Made by a program: the position numbers and the translations under genes. The notes under the pieces were generated by a model. It saw nothing but the letters and a program-made list of their open reading frames with translations, was not told where the DNA came from and made no database searches. Below, piece after piece: positions 1 through 8,745 of a stretch of DNA of 64,000 nucleotides. The stretch is from Winogradskyella marina. GTDB taxonomy: Bacteria; Bacteroidota; Bacteroidia; Flavobacteriales; Flavobacteriaceae. Within the stretch, counting starts at the first letter, position 1, and every line of letters begins with the position of its first letter. The stretch covers positions 1 through 64,000 of the forward strand of contig NZ_JADOET010000008.1 of NCBI RefSeq assembly GCF_015645385.1. The letters are read 5' to 3'.

Positions 1-90
1 CGGGGCTCACCTCTTACCATTCCGAACAGAGTAGTTAAGCCCGTTTGCGCCGATGGTACTGCTTTACTGTGGAAGAGTAGGTCGCCGCCT
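1..90 (+). rRNA. rrf: 5S ribosomal RNA, 3' part (5' end outside window)
   Basis: The opening bases are the conserved 5S core (CCGAACAGAGTAGTTAAGCCC) and the closing helix ending GTCGCCGCC. The first bases of a 5S RNA of about 110 nt lie outside the window, so this is the distal end of an rRNA operon. A hairpin with a T-run follows immediately. The exact 3' end is uncertain by a few bases. Confidence 0.93.
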
Positions 91-96
91 TTTTTG

Positions 97-132
97 AAAA
101 CCCTTACTAGATAATTAGTAAGGGTTTTTTGT
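97..132 (+). terminator. Rho-independent terminator of the rRNA operon
   Basis: AAACCCTTACTA pairs with TAGTAAGGGTTT around a short loop and runs into TTTTTTG. It stands directly after the 5S rRNA. Confidence 0.85.
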
Positions 133-202
133 TTTTATATACTTTACGAGTTTATTTAATTTATGTTTTTAGTATCTTCAGGGTTTAGTCTGTAAACCGA
201 AT

Positions 203-2638
203 ATGGAACATAATAGAGAATTAGATTTAGCTTGGAACTTCGTAATTAATACCAATAGAAATATTTTCTTAACAGGAAAAGCGGGTACCGGAAAAACCAC
301 GTTTCTACATAAATTAAAACGAGAAGCCAATAAACGAATGGTCGTTGTAGCACCAACGGGTGTAGCCGCTATTAATGCCAAAGGAGTTACTATTCATTCT
401 TTTTTTCAAATGCCTTTTGGTCCTATTTTACCTAATGCTGATATGGCATCATCTGGTTTCAAAAGAAAATTTAGTAAGACTAAAATTAACATCATTAAAT
501 CCTTAGATTTATTAGTCATAGATGAGATTAGTATGGTTAGAGCAGATCTACTCGATGGTATTGATAAGACGCTTAGACGCTACAAAAATAGAAATGAAGT
601 ATTTGGTGGTGTACAATTGTTAATGATTGGTGATTTACAACAATTATCTCCAGTAATAAAAGATCATGAATGGAGGTTGTTACAACCGTTTTATAAAAAT
701 GCATTCTTTTTTAGCAGTATAGCTTATCAAAATAGTAAACCAATTACTGTAGAACTTAAACATATTTATAGACAGGAAAATCCTTTATTTATTAATATTT
801 TGAATGAAATTCGAAATAACAACTTAAGTGTAGCGTTAGCAGAAGAATTAAATAAACGTTACCTACCAGATTTTGAACCCAAAGACGACGAAGGTTACAT
901 TTCATTAACAACTCATAATAACAAAGCAAGACAAACTAATCAGTTAAAACTTGAAAAATTAGATACGGCAGAACGAACATACAAAGCGAAGGTTCAAGGT
1001 AACTTTCCTGAACATTCGTATCCTAATAAGGATGAATTGAAATTAAAAGTTGGAGCTCAAGTTATGTTTATTAAAAATGATAGTTCGCCAGAGAAGCGTT
1101 ATTTTAATGGAAAAATAGGTAAAGTTCTTTTATTAGAAAAAGATGAAGTTATCGTACACTGTCCTGAAGATGACTTTAACATTACGACTAAATTAGAGAC
1201 TTGGGAGAACATAAAATATACGGTCGATGGCGAAACCAAAGCCATATCTGAAGATAAGATAGGTAGTTACGCCCAAATCCCATTGCGCTTGGCGTGGTCT
1301 ATTACTATTCATAAAAGTCAGGGCTTAACGTTTGAAAAAGCCATAATTGATGCACAAGGAGCTTTTGCCCACGGACAGACTTATGTAGCGTTAAGTCGTT
1401 GTAAATCTTTAGAAGGCTTGGTGCTTAAAAGCAAAATTGAGGCGAACCAAATTATTAGCGATCATAATGTGATTGAGTTTAATAAGAATGCGGAAGCCAA
1501 TCAACCTAATGATACGGTTCTATTAGAATCTAAGCGAAATTTTCAACTCGACTTAATTTCAGAAATCTTCAATTTTTATAAATTTTTGTTTCCTGTAAAT
1601 CGCATCTTAGATATTTATTATAAAAACAGAGGAAGTATTGAAGGTGTTGTGGATGTTCCATTAATTACTATTAAAGATAGTGTTACCAATTTACTTAAAA
1701 TAAGTAATGGGTTTAAATCACAGTTAAAAACTATGGTAGCTAATGATGAAACACCAGAGTCTAGCGCTGTAGTTCAAGAACGTTTTAAAAAAGCATTAGA
1801 CTATTTTAAAGACCAAACTAAAACAATTATTGAAACTCAACTACAACATTTAAATTTCACTACCGATAATAAAGCCGTTAAAAAAGATATGGATAAACAA
1901 TTAGATACTTTAGAAGAATTGCTAGAGGCTAAATTATCTTATTTTGAAGGCTTAAAACAAGGATTCAATACACATGAATTTTTGGCCTTACGCGCAAAGT
2001 CGGTGTTCTTAGGAAAAGAGAAACCTAAAAAAACACGACAATCTGTTGTCGATGGTACAACTAACGTGGAGTTATTTGAATTATTGCGAGAACTAAGAAA
2101 CGATATTGCCAATAGAGAAGATTTAATTCATTATCAAATATTCAGTCAAAAATCACTTTATGCGATGTGTGAAACTTTACCAAGCAATACTAAAGAACTT
2201 CTAGAGATTCATGGTATGGGAAAAACTAGAGTGAAAAAATACGGAGTGGAAATATTACAAGTGATTAAAGCTTATTGCGATGATAATGATATTGAGTTCT
2301 CCAATGAGGTTTCAGTTTTTGAAGACGTAAAACCTAAAAAAAGAAAACCCAATACCAGGAAATTATCTTTAGACTTATTTAAAGCTGGAAAATCAATAGA
2401 CCAAATTGCTTTAGAACGCCAATTAAATTCTAATACAATATTTGGACATCTAGCGGATTTTATCGCTTCAGGTGAAGTGAAAATTACGGATTTAATGTCT
2501 TCAACACATTTTAAAGAATTAAAAGAGATTATCCCAACGCTCACTTTTGAAAATCTTTCAGATTTAAAACATCAAATAGATGATAAATATTCTTATGGTG
2601 AATTACGATTGGTCCTTCAAGAATTAAAATCAGAATAA
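203..2638 (+). CDS. Pif1-type DNA helicase with C-terminal HRDC-like and helix-turn-helix regions
   Basis: This is a superfamily 1B helicase of the Pif1/RecD type, 811 residues, probably unwinding DNA in the cytoplasm. Visible motifs are Walker A GKAGTGKTT near residue 27, Walker B VIDEIS near residue 110, and the late motifs ITIHKSQGLTF (about 370) and YVALSR (about 395). After residue 600 the protein resembles RecQ tails. An HRDC-like segment (LRELRNDIANRE to LEIHGMGKTRVKKYG) is followed by a winged-helix-like region (LSLDLFKAGKSIDQIALER). The combination is typical of Bacteroidota 'helix-turn-helix domain' helicases and longer than a minimal Pif1. It is monocistronic, lying between the rRNA terminator and a bidirectional terminator. 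The in vivo substrate is unknown. Confidence 0.9.
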   Translation: MEHNRELDLAWNFVINTNRNIFLTGKAGTGKTTFLHKLKREANKRMVVVAPTGVAAINAKGVTIHSFFQMPFGPILPNADMASSGFKRKFSKTKINIIKSLDLLVIDEISMVRADLLDGIDKTLRRYKNRNEVFGGVQLLMIGDLQQLSPVIKDHEWRLLQPFYKNAFFFSSIAYQNSKPITVELKHIYRQENPLFINILNEIRNNNLSVALAEELNKRYLPDFEPKDDEGYISLTTHNNKARQTNQLKLEKLDTAERTYKAKVQGNFPEHSYPNKDELKLKVGAQVMFIKNDSSPEKRYFNGKIGKVLLLEKDEVIVHCPEDDFNITTKLETWENIKYTVDGETKAISEDKIGSYAQIPLRLAWSITIHKSQGLTFEKAIIDAQGAFAHGQTYVALSRCKSLEGLVLKSKIEANQIISDHNVIEFNKNAEANQPNDTVLLESKRNFQLDLISEIFNFYKFLFPVNRILDIYYKNRGSIEGVVDVPLITIKDSVTNLLKISNGFKSQLKTMVANDETPESSAVVQERFKKALDYFKDQTKTIIETQLQHLNFTTDNKAVKKDMDKQLDTLEELLEAKLSYFEGLKQGFNTHEFLALRAKSVFLGKEKPKKTRQSVVDGTTNVELFELLRELRNDIANREDLIHYQIFSQKSLYAMCETLPSNTKELLEIHGMGKTRVKKYGVEILQVIKAYCDDNDIEFSNEVSVFEDVKPKKRKPNTRKLSLDLFKAGKSIDQIALERQLNSNTIFGHLADFIASGEVKITDLMSSTHFKELKEIIPTLTFENLSDLKHQIDDKYSYGELRLVLQELKSE

Positions 2639-2700
2639 TTTATTTTTCTAGGTTAATAATAGTAATACATCAGCTATACCATTTTCCACTCAATGACATA

Positions 2701-2730
2701 AAAAAAGCTTCGATAACGAAGCTTCTTTTT
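2701..2730. terminator. Bidirectional terminator between convergent genes
   Basis: AAGCTTCG-ATAA-CGAAGCTT is a perfect 8-bp stem with A-rich bases on one side and T-rich on the other. It can end both the helicase transcript (+) and the surface-protein operon (-). Confidence 0.85.
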
Positions 2731-2753
2731 GAAACGATACTAACACTTTTATT

Positions 2754-3755
2754 CTATGATTTAATAATTTTAGCAATAGAACGTTTGTTAGTATTCTGTT
2801 CTATTATATGGAGTAAATAAATCCCTTTTGAATACTTTGAAAAGTCTATTTTTTCAAGTCTACTATTGGTTGTTGTATGAATGAGTTTTTTTCCATTCAT
2901 ATTAAACAGTTGTAATGAATAATTTACATCTGCGTCAATTTGAATATTTAATACTCTATGTGTTGGGTTAGGAAAAACCTTAAAGTTAGTGTCGTCTAAA
3001 TCCGCTACAGATAGACTACTATCTACATTAAAGAGTTCAAATATGTAAGTAGACCAGTTATTATCCATATTCTTTACTCTAAGATATAAATAATGATTAC
3101 CATCGGTCATATCTTCAGGAACAGGTATGGCTAAAGTTTCATTAATTGTAAATCCTTCGGTTATCGGAATTGATACGCCATTACCGATTCCTGGATCTAT
3201 ATCAAAAAAGTACTCTGCAGCTGTTATAGGTGATGACACTACATTAGAAATGGTTTGAATATAAAAGTAATCTCTGTAAAACAAACTCCAATTATGGTCT
3301 AAATCTTTTACACGAATATGTAATACATGTAAACCATTATCGAGACCGACAGTTGAAATGTTAAAGGTGTCGTTGAGCGTTTGATCTGGTGTAATAGATA
3401 AAGAAGTACCATTACCAACTCCTGGATCGGTATCGATAAAGTATTCAGCTTCACTTAAATTTGAGCCTACGGGAGGAGATGCTGTAGTATGTATGTAAAA
3501 ATAATCACGATAATACAAACTCCATATATCGTTGGTACCTTTAACTCGGATATGGAGTACATGCAGTCCATTGCTTAATCCAATGGTTGGTATACTAAAG
3601 TTTGAATTTATAGTATTACCAGTAGTAATTGCTAATTCATTGGCATTTCCAACACCAGGATCTAGGTCTATAAAATATTCGGCATCAGTAATCTGGCTCC
3701 AGCCATTACAAAATGCGCCTATAGTGCAAATCAGGATGAGTATAATATGTTTCAT
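2754..3755 (-). CDS. T9SS-sorted surface protein with three tandem repeats
   Basis: A secreted protein of 333 residues. It has a signal peptide (residues 1-20, ending near WSQ). Three repeats of about 70 residues follow, each starting AEYFID/AEYFFD and containing DPGVGNG or DPGIGNG. They carry LHVLHIRVK or the variant LYLRVKNMDNNW. The C-terminal 80 residues are a type A T9SS sorting domain (FKVFPNPTHRVLNIQ to YSKGIYLLHI). The function of the repeat is unknown; it occurs in many flavobacterial surface proteins. It starts 2 bp after the stop of the beta-helix gene, so the two are co-transcribed and presumably act together at the cell surface. Confidence 0.85.
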   Translation of the reverse strand: MKHIILILICTIGAFCNGWSQITDAEYFIDLDPGVGNANELAITTGNTINSNFSIPTIGLSNGLHVLHIRVKGTNDIWSLYYRDYFYIHTTASPPVGSNLSEAEYFIDTDPGVGNGTSLSITPDQTLNDTFNISTVGLDNGLHVLHIRVKDLDHNWSLFYRDYFYIQTISNVVSSPITAAEYFFDIDPGIGNGVSIPITEGFTINETLAIPVPEDMTDGNHYLYLRVKNMDNNWSTYIFELFNVDSSLSVADLDDTNFKVFPNPTHRVLNIQIDADVNYSLQLFNMNGKKLIHTTTNSRLEKIDFSKYSKGIYLLHIIEQNTNKRSIAKIIKS

Positions 3756-3757
3756 GA

Positions 3758-4798
3758 CTATTGTTTTTGTGTTGCTGTAAAGTCTACGTTTAGTGTTTGT
3801 CCTGGAGCAACAACACTATTTGTAATGGTGATACTTTCTGGGTATGGTGTTAGGTTAGGTCTTCCATTAGGGTCAAACGGAAAGTTATTTCCAAAAAGAC
3901 CAATGTCTGTACCGTCACTACCAGCGTTAATTCCCGGTGATCCGCTAGCTAAGTCATAGTTACTACTATAGAAATCAGTTACGGATTCTAACGTCGCATC
4001 TTCAAACAAAGGATTTGTATTATTTAAGTTATTACTTCCTGGAAGCGGTGCAATCGTAGAACCATAATAGCTATAAGTCATATTATTAACAAAGGTGATT
4101 GTAGAGTTGTGGATACCGATTTCTGTTAGATTATCAGTAGCTATGAATATGTTATTATTTACTAAGGGACTACTGCAATTAGAAAAAAATGTTTCTGATG
4201 CATATGTGGTAATAAAAATATTGTTAGTCACTATGCTCGTGTTATTTAACCACTGAACATTACCTTTAAAAAAATTATTCTTTACTTCCCAGTCATCTGT
4301 ACCATTTTGTGAATTTATATTGGTAGAGGTATTTGAAAAATAATTGCCTTCAATTACCCAACCGTCACTCAGGTTATCGGTAGTTGAACCTTGAACAGAG
4401 GAACTAAAATGATTATTGATAATATGCATGTTATCATGGTCTGGGCTAATTGTAGAATTACCGCATAAAATACGTGAAATTGACAAGCCTTTAATTATCG
4501 ATCCTGCTGAATTATTAATAAAAGTAATATATCTTATTGTGGAGACTTCCCCATTAGTATTGGCAGGATTATGACCAAGCCCCATTATAGTAAGCATTTT
4601 GTCAATGGTAATATCTCCGTAACTATCAGAGGAAGGATGGACCTGTATAATATCACCTGCACTAGCAGCATCAATCGCTGCTTGTAAATCTGTGAATTGG
4701 CCACCAGCTTGGTCTCGGTTATCTACGGTATGAACGGCTTGTGAAAAGCCAATCATACTAATTAAAGTGAAAAAAAATGTAAGTTTTAAAGTTTTCAT
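3758..4798 (-). CDS. Secreted right-handed parallel beta-helix protein
   Basis: 346 residues with a signal peptide (about 1-19, ISMIGFSQA). TDLQAAIDAASAGDIIQV follows, the usual opening of pectate-lyase-like beta-helices. The middle is rich in Asn with turn ladders such as NNHF, NNFF, NNIF and NNMTYSY, as expected for coils of a parallel beta-helix. The last 30 residues (ITITNSVVAPGQTLNVDF) look like the start of a beta-sandwich. No T9SS sorting domain is visible here, although the next gene in the operon has one. It could bind or cut polysaccharide; no catalytic residues can be assigned. Confidence 0.8.
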   Translation of the reverse strand: MKTLKLTFFFTLISMIGFSQAVHTVDNRDQAGGQFTDLQAAIDAASAGDIIQVHPSSDSYGDITIDKMLTIMGLGHNPANTNGEVSTIRYITFINNSAGSIIKGLSISRILCGNSTISPDHDNMHIINNHFSSSVQGSTTDNLSDGWVIEGNYFSNTSTNINSQNGTDDWEVKNNFFKGNVQWLNNTSIVTNNIFITTYASETFFSNCSSPLVNNNIFIATDNLTEIGIHNSTITFVNNMTYSYYGSTIAPLPGSNNLNNTNPLFEDATLESVTDFYSSNYDLASGSPGINAGSDGTDIGLFGNNFPFDPNGRPNLTPYPESITITNSVVAPGQTLNVDFTATQKQ

Positions 4799-4867
4799 AA
4801 TTTATATGTTTTTGATTAATAGGTTTAAATAATCATCATAATGATGAATAGGATTTGAGAGTATATT

Positions 4868-5407
4868 TTAATTGTTAATTTCAAAATCACCATTTATTTG
4901 ATGCACATTAGATTCCACCAAGTTATTCCTATAGAAACTTCCTGAAAATGTACCTTTGCAATGTGTGACGGTATGATTGTTTATTTCTAGTTCAGTAATA
5001 TTTACAGTGACCTCTTTAGCGTAAAAGTTATCTTCTAGAGTATCTAATATGATATCAACCGAATAACTATCTTGATAGTTAACTGTGAGACTTCCTATTT
5101 CAGGTGGTGCCACCAAGAAAAAATGCGATTCCGTAAACGATTTACCGATATAAACTTGAATTTCATCATCGGTTAAATCTGGATCATCATCTGTAGTATA
5201 AGAGTAACCTATAGTATTAAATTCATCATCGTTGCTTACATCTCTAAAATCATAATCCCCAGAAGTTGAAGGTCCGGTTATAGTAAATTCCGCATAAGAA
5301 GTGGCGTAATTACTATCTTGGTCATTTGTGTTGTCATCGCTACTACAGTTTGTTAGATGTAGTGTTAGTGCGATAATAATTAGTGGTTTTAATAGTTTTG
5401 AAATCAT
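4868..5407 (-). CDS. Lipoprotein of unknown function
   Basis: 179 residues. A lipoprotein signal ends at Cys21 (LHLTNC), followed by an Asp/Asn-rich linker (SSDDNTNDQDSN). The rest is beta-rich with no motif I recognise. The C-terminus (FYAKEVTVNITELE to GTFSGSF to INGDFEINN) matches the degraded open reading frame just upstream, so the two are paralogues from a tandem duplication. The gene is on the same strand as the surface operon downstream of it. Confidence 0.75.
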   Translation of the reverse strand: MISKLLKPLIIIALTLHLTNCSSDDNTNDQDSNYATSYAEFTITGPSTSGDYDFRDVSNDDEFNTIGYSYTTDDDPDLTDDEIQVYIGKSFTESHFFLVAPPEIGSLTVNYQDSYSVDIILDTLEDNFYAKEVTVNITELEINNHTVTHCKGTFSGSFYRNNLVESNVHQINGDFEINN

Positions 5408-5484
5408 AATTTATTTTTTTTAAGTATTTTATTTTAAGGATAGTCGAATTGTTACTGGTCGTGGTTTGTATCTGTAGTCACTTA

Positions 5485-6026
5485 CTAATACGGGACATAA
5501 TATTCAAAATCGCCATCGACGATATGAATTTCTTCAACAACCCCACCATCGTCCGTATTTTTATATACGGCATTACCTGTAAAATTCCCTTTTATATAAC
5601 TTGCGTATATATCATTGTGTTCGGTTTCTAAAACATTTACGGAAATAGATTTTGCATAAATCCGATATCAAACGTTGGATGTTCATCTAGCACTTCTACT
5701 AAACCCGTTCTTGCAGGAAGACTTAAGGCAACACCTATCAATTGTGAATAATCTAAATATGAAATACCAGCAGCTTTTAAGGTTTCTGAATCGCTTTCAG
5801 GATATATAATCGCAGAGGCCATGATATTAGTATTGTTAGTATTTTTAACTACAATATTAAAAGTGTTATTTACTTAGTTACCAGTTACACTGTAATTAAT
5901 ATATGTGCTTCTTTGTTCTTCAGTTTCTTCAGTGTTGTCATCATTGCTACTACAGGCCACAAAGGCCAATACGATAATTATCTAAAACGGACTTGTTTTT
6001 AGTGTTCTTGTTGCTGTTTCGTACAT
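5485..6026 (-). pseudogene. Degraded paralogue of the neighbouring lipoprotein
   Basis: On the minus strand a lipoprotein start can be read (IIIVLAFVACSSNDDNTEE). It is interrupted by a stop just before the signal core and a second stop after YSVTGN. The frame then continues (MASAIIYPESDSETLKAAG to EHPTFDIGF) and shifts near 5655. After the shift the other frame gives AKSISVNVLETEHND, GNFTGNAV and VDGDFEYYVPY. These align with the C-terminus of the intact neighbour (AKEVTVNITELEINN, GTFSGSF, INGDFEINN). Two stops and one frameshift make it a pseudogene unless the assembly is wrong. Confidence 0.8.
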
Positions 6027-6029
6027 TTT

Positions 6030-6542
6030 TTATAAATTAAATTTTACTCCAGCAGCAATTACGAGTTGCCCCCCATCAATGATGACATATTTTAATTCAG
6101 CAAAAGGCGTGATTTTACTACCTATTTCAAAGTTTGCACCAGCACCTAAGTTGAGGCCTATGCGCCCATCACTAGTGGAGTAGTCTGCACCTAAAATTGA
6201 ATTACCATCATATTTTACTTTTACACTAGAGTAGTTAAGACCAGCAATTCCATATACACCAATACTATCTTCATCTAGAAAATAGTAATTAGCATTGGCG
6301 TTAATTTCAAACCAATTTATTTTAATACCGTTTTCGTCTTTTGGTAAATAGTAAATAAATGAAGGTGAAATAGTTAATTTATCCGCTATTGGAAACTCAG
6401 CATTTGCCCCAATTCCAATATTTTCAATTTCGGTACCGTAAGCGAAAAAGGCTCCTATTTTTGTTTCTGATTGTGCCGATAATACTATTGAACTGCTTAA
6501 ATAAATAAGTGATACTGTTACTAATAGATGTATTTTTTTCAT
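6030..6542 (-). CDS. Outer-membrane beta-barrel family protein
   Basis: 170 residues with a signal peptide ending near LSAQ (about 23). Alternating hydrophobic strands and glycine-rich turns follow (KIGAFFAYGTEIENIGIGANAEF, IGVYGIAGLNYS, GLNLGAGANFEIGSKITPFAELKYV), and the C-terminus is aromatic or hydrophobic (VIAAGVKFNL). This is the pattern of small 8-stranded OmpA/OmpW-like barrels in Bacteroidota. The ligand is unknown. It lies immediately upstream of the lipoprotein pseudogene. Confidence 0.8.
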   Translation of the reverse strand: MKKIHLLVTVSLIYLSSSIVLSAQSETKIGAFFAYGTEIENIGIGANAEFPIADKLTISPSFIYYLPKDENGIKINWFEINANANYYFLDEDSIGVYGIAGLNYSSVKVKYDGNSILGADYSTSDGRIGLNLGAGANFEIGSKITPFAELKYVIIDGGQLVIAAGVKFNL

Positions 6543-6570
6543 AATAAAAGGTTGTTTCTTAAATGTGTTT

Positions 6571-8283
6571 TTAATTTTTGTTAAGGAGTTTAGATCCAGA
6601 AAACATATTTAAACTTTGGTATTCCTTCGTTTTAATATTATAGGGTTGCTTTTCAAGAGATTTTGCGGTAATGACAAAATTGTTTTTTTTCCTTTTTTTG
6701 TCCTCATATTGCATTTCCATAATTAGACTGTTTTCAAACTGTTGTATGAATTTAGGATCCATATTTGGGAACTCAAGTCCTTTTGAAGCTTTATTACCAC
6801 TAAAACCAAAGAAATTACTTAATGTTATTGGAGCGTTTTTGGCATGATATGCTTTAAGAATGTACTTGTCATTTTCTATTTGAAGTCCCATGCACTTATA
6901 CCCTAAAATCGATTTAGACGGTAGTTCTTTTATCGTAAAATCTACCTCGTTTTTATGATTTTTAACCTCTGGTATGGGATGTATTTGTAACATTTTTTGA
7001 GTACCATAATTCATCAGCATAATCATGGCTTGAAGGTCTAAATCAAATATCATAATTGAATTTCCTTCAGAATTTTTATCATTGAATATATATTCAGCTC
7101 CATTATAATTTGCTGTCTTGGTATTAATTAGAAAGTTCATATCCATAGCGTCAGATTTTTTGGAGTTTTGTACCATTGTGGTTTTATAGATGTAATCAAA
7201 GTCGTAAGTATCGGGTAGCATTTCAGCTGTAACTTTGTGATTTTTTAAAGCCTTTTTTACTGACTTTACTTGTCCTTTTGAATCGCTAGTGTCATAATCA
7301 TCGTTATCAATATCACCCTTAGGCTGATTACCTCCTTTTACAATATTTCCCATTACACCTTCCATAAGGCCTTGACCTTGTGCACGCACTTCTCTCGCTT
7401 GGGGCAACGCAACCGTTACTGGTGTGTAATTATAGATCAATGCACTTTCACCGTTTTCACGTGGCATGTCTCCAATCTCAAAATTTTGTTGTGAATTATT
7501 TACTTTAGTATAAATTTCAACAAGTTGATTGGTATCATCAAAAAGTACATAACTACCTTCATAGCCAGGCTCGTTAAGGAATTCAAACTTCGTATAAGTT
7601 TCACCTCTTAGTGTCTGTGTGGTTTCTTTAAAGTCTTCGTATCTAAAATCTTCAGGTTGGTATATAAAGGCAAATTCTACAATGCCATTGAAAGGGTTTG
7701 CGGTGACTCCTTTATCGGTTTGCTTTTGAAATTGAGCCATAAATGGCTCTGGTGGTAATTTATAGGCATTTAGAAGCATTGTAGGCACCATCATGCCTTG
7801 GCTTTGCAATGCTATCAATGATGATTTGGTGTATTCGCCATCTTTGTACGTATACATAAAACCTTCACTATCTATATACCCTGGTTTTGGCATATCATCT
7901 TGTTCCAGTCGTACTGCAACTTCATCAGCATCAAAATACTGGGTTTGGTTCAAGGTACCGTTCTCTAGTAATTTAATTTCTAAATCATCTTTGTAAAATT
8001 CAGTTTTTTCTTGAGTATATTTATTTAAAGCTGAATTTGCAGGTGTTGCTTCTGTATGCTTTTCTGTATCTGTACTTTTTTCTGTTTTAGTTTTGCGCTT
8101 TTTTGTTGTGGCATCGTCAATTGTTTTTTCAGTTTTTTTAGTCACAATCTGATCCGTTTTTTTCAGAATAGTGCGCTCTGCCGCTTGTTCGGCTTTCTTC
8201 TTTAACTTTTTGAGCAGTTGCGCATTTGTAGGCGTACCTATAAAAAGCGCTACTAGTATTAATATGATATGTTTCCGTTTCAT
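6571..8283 (-). CDS. Secreted protein with DUF4412-like C-terminal domain
   Basis: 570 residues. A signal peptide (about 1-21, FIGTPTNAQ) is followed by a very basic, Thr/Lys-rich segment (about 22-85) that may contact the cell envelope. The C-terminal half (DYIYKTTMVQNSKKSDAMDMNFLINT to ILGYKCMGLQIENDKYILKAY) has the pattern of DUF4412, a beta-rich periplasmic domain of unknown function. The N-terminal part includes sequences like GEYTKSSLIALQSQGM. It lies 28 bp upstream of the beta-barrel gene and is probably in the same transcription unit. Function unknown. Confidence 0.7.
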   Translation of the reverse strand: MKRKHIILILVALFIGTPTNAQLLKKLKKKAEQAAERTILKKTDQIVTKKTEKTIDDATTKKRKTKTEKSTDTEKHTEATPANSALNKYTQEKTEFYKDDLEIKLLENGTLNQTQYFDADEVAVRLEQDDMPKPGYIDSEGFMYTYKDGEYTKSSLIALQSQGMMVPTMLLNAYKLPPEPFMAQFQKQTDKGVTANPFNGIVEFAFIYQPEDFRYEDFKETTQTLRGETYTKFEFLNEPGYEGSYVLFDDTNQLVEIYTKVNNSQQNFEIGDMPRENGESALIYNYTPVTVALPQAREVRAQGQGLMEGVMGNIVKGGNQPKGDIDNDDYDTSDSKGQVKSVKKALKNHKVTAEMLPDTYDFDYIYKTTMVQNSKKSDAMDMNFLINTKTANYNGAEYIFNDKNSEGNSIMIFDLDLQAMIMLMNYGTQKMLQIHPIPEVKNHKNEVDFTIKELPSKSILGYKCMGLQIENDKYILKAYHAKNAPITLSNFFGFSGNKASKGLEFPNMDPKFIQQFENSLIMEMQYEDKKRKKNNFVITAKSLEKQPYNIKTKEYQSLNMFSGSKLLNKN

Positions 8284-8304
8284 AATTTTTAGATTTTAAT
8301 ATGT

Positions 8305-8646
8305 TTAGATATTTTTAAACCACACTTCATATTTCTTTCCTAAAAGAGGTACGGGTTGTTTCTTATCATTTATAGCATTTATTAATCCCATAATCCACAT
8401 ATACAGTAAAATGAAAATGCCTATGATGTTAATGAGCCAACCTATAATCGGTATGATTCCAATAATACCTAACGCTAAGCCTGTCAATGCTAAACCTAAA
8501 GATTGGGTGATATGATATTTGACAAAGGCATCTTTTTTGTCATTGTTCATTACAAAAGCGATGATGAGACCAATTATAGTGAGATAGGCTATGATAGCTA
8601 TAGTTTTGCCTTCTGATGTGGCTGTCTTTGTTTTTGTTGATTCCAT
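8305..8646 (-). CDS. DUF4870-type small membrane protein
   Basis: 113 residues with about three hydrophobic segments (IAIIAYLTIIGLIIAFVM, LGLALTGLALGIIGIIPIIGW, IIGIFILLYMWIMGLINAI). The family hallmark FVKYHITQSLGLAL is present, with KKQPVPLLGKKYE near the end. DUF4870 (Tic20-like) proteins are inner-membrane proteins without a firm role. The gene lies 21 bp upstream of the DUF4412-like gene. Confidence 0.85.
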   Translation of the reverse strand: MESTKTKTATSEGKTIAIIAYLTIIGLIIAFVMNNDKKDAFVKYHITQSLGLALTGLALGIIGIIPIIGWLINIIGIFILLYMWIMGLINAINDKKQPVPLLGKKYEVWFKNI

Positions 8647-8745
8647 GTGATTTATTTTTTTATTTGATTGTTATAGTGTTTGGTAAATTGGTTTTTGTAA
8701 ACTTTGAATTATCATTACATTTAAAATTATTGCTAATTTTCAATA

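Noticed and set aside
5449..5822. Short open frames on both strands as independent genes
   Set aside because: The minus-strand pieces align with the neighbouring lipoprotein and together form one broken gene. The plus-strand frame is a shadow of it.
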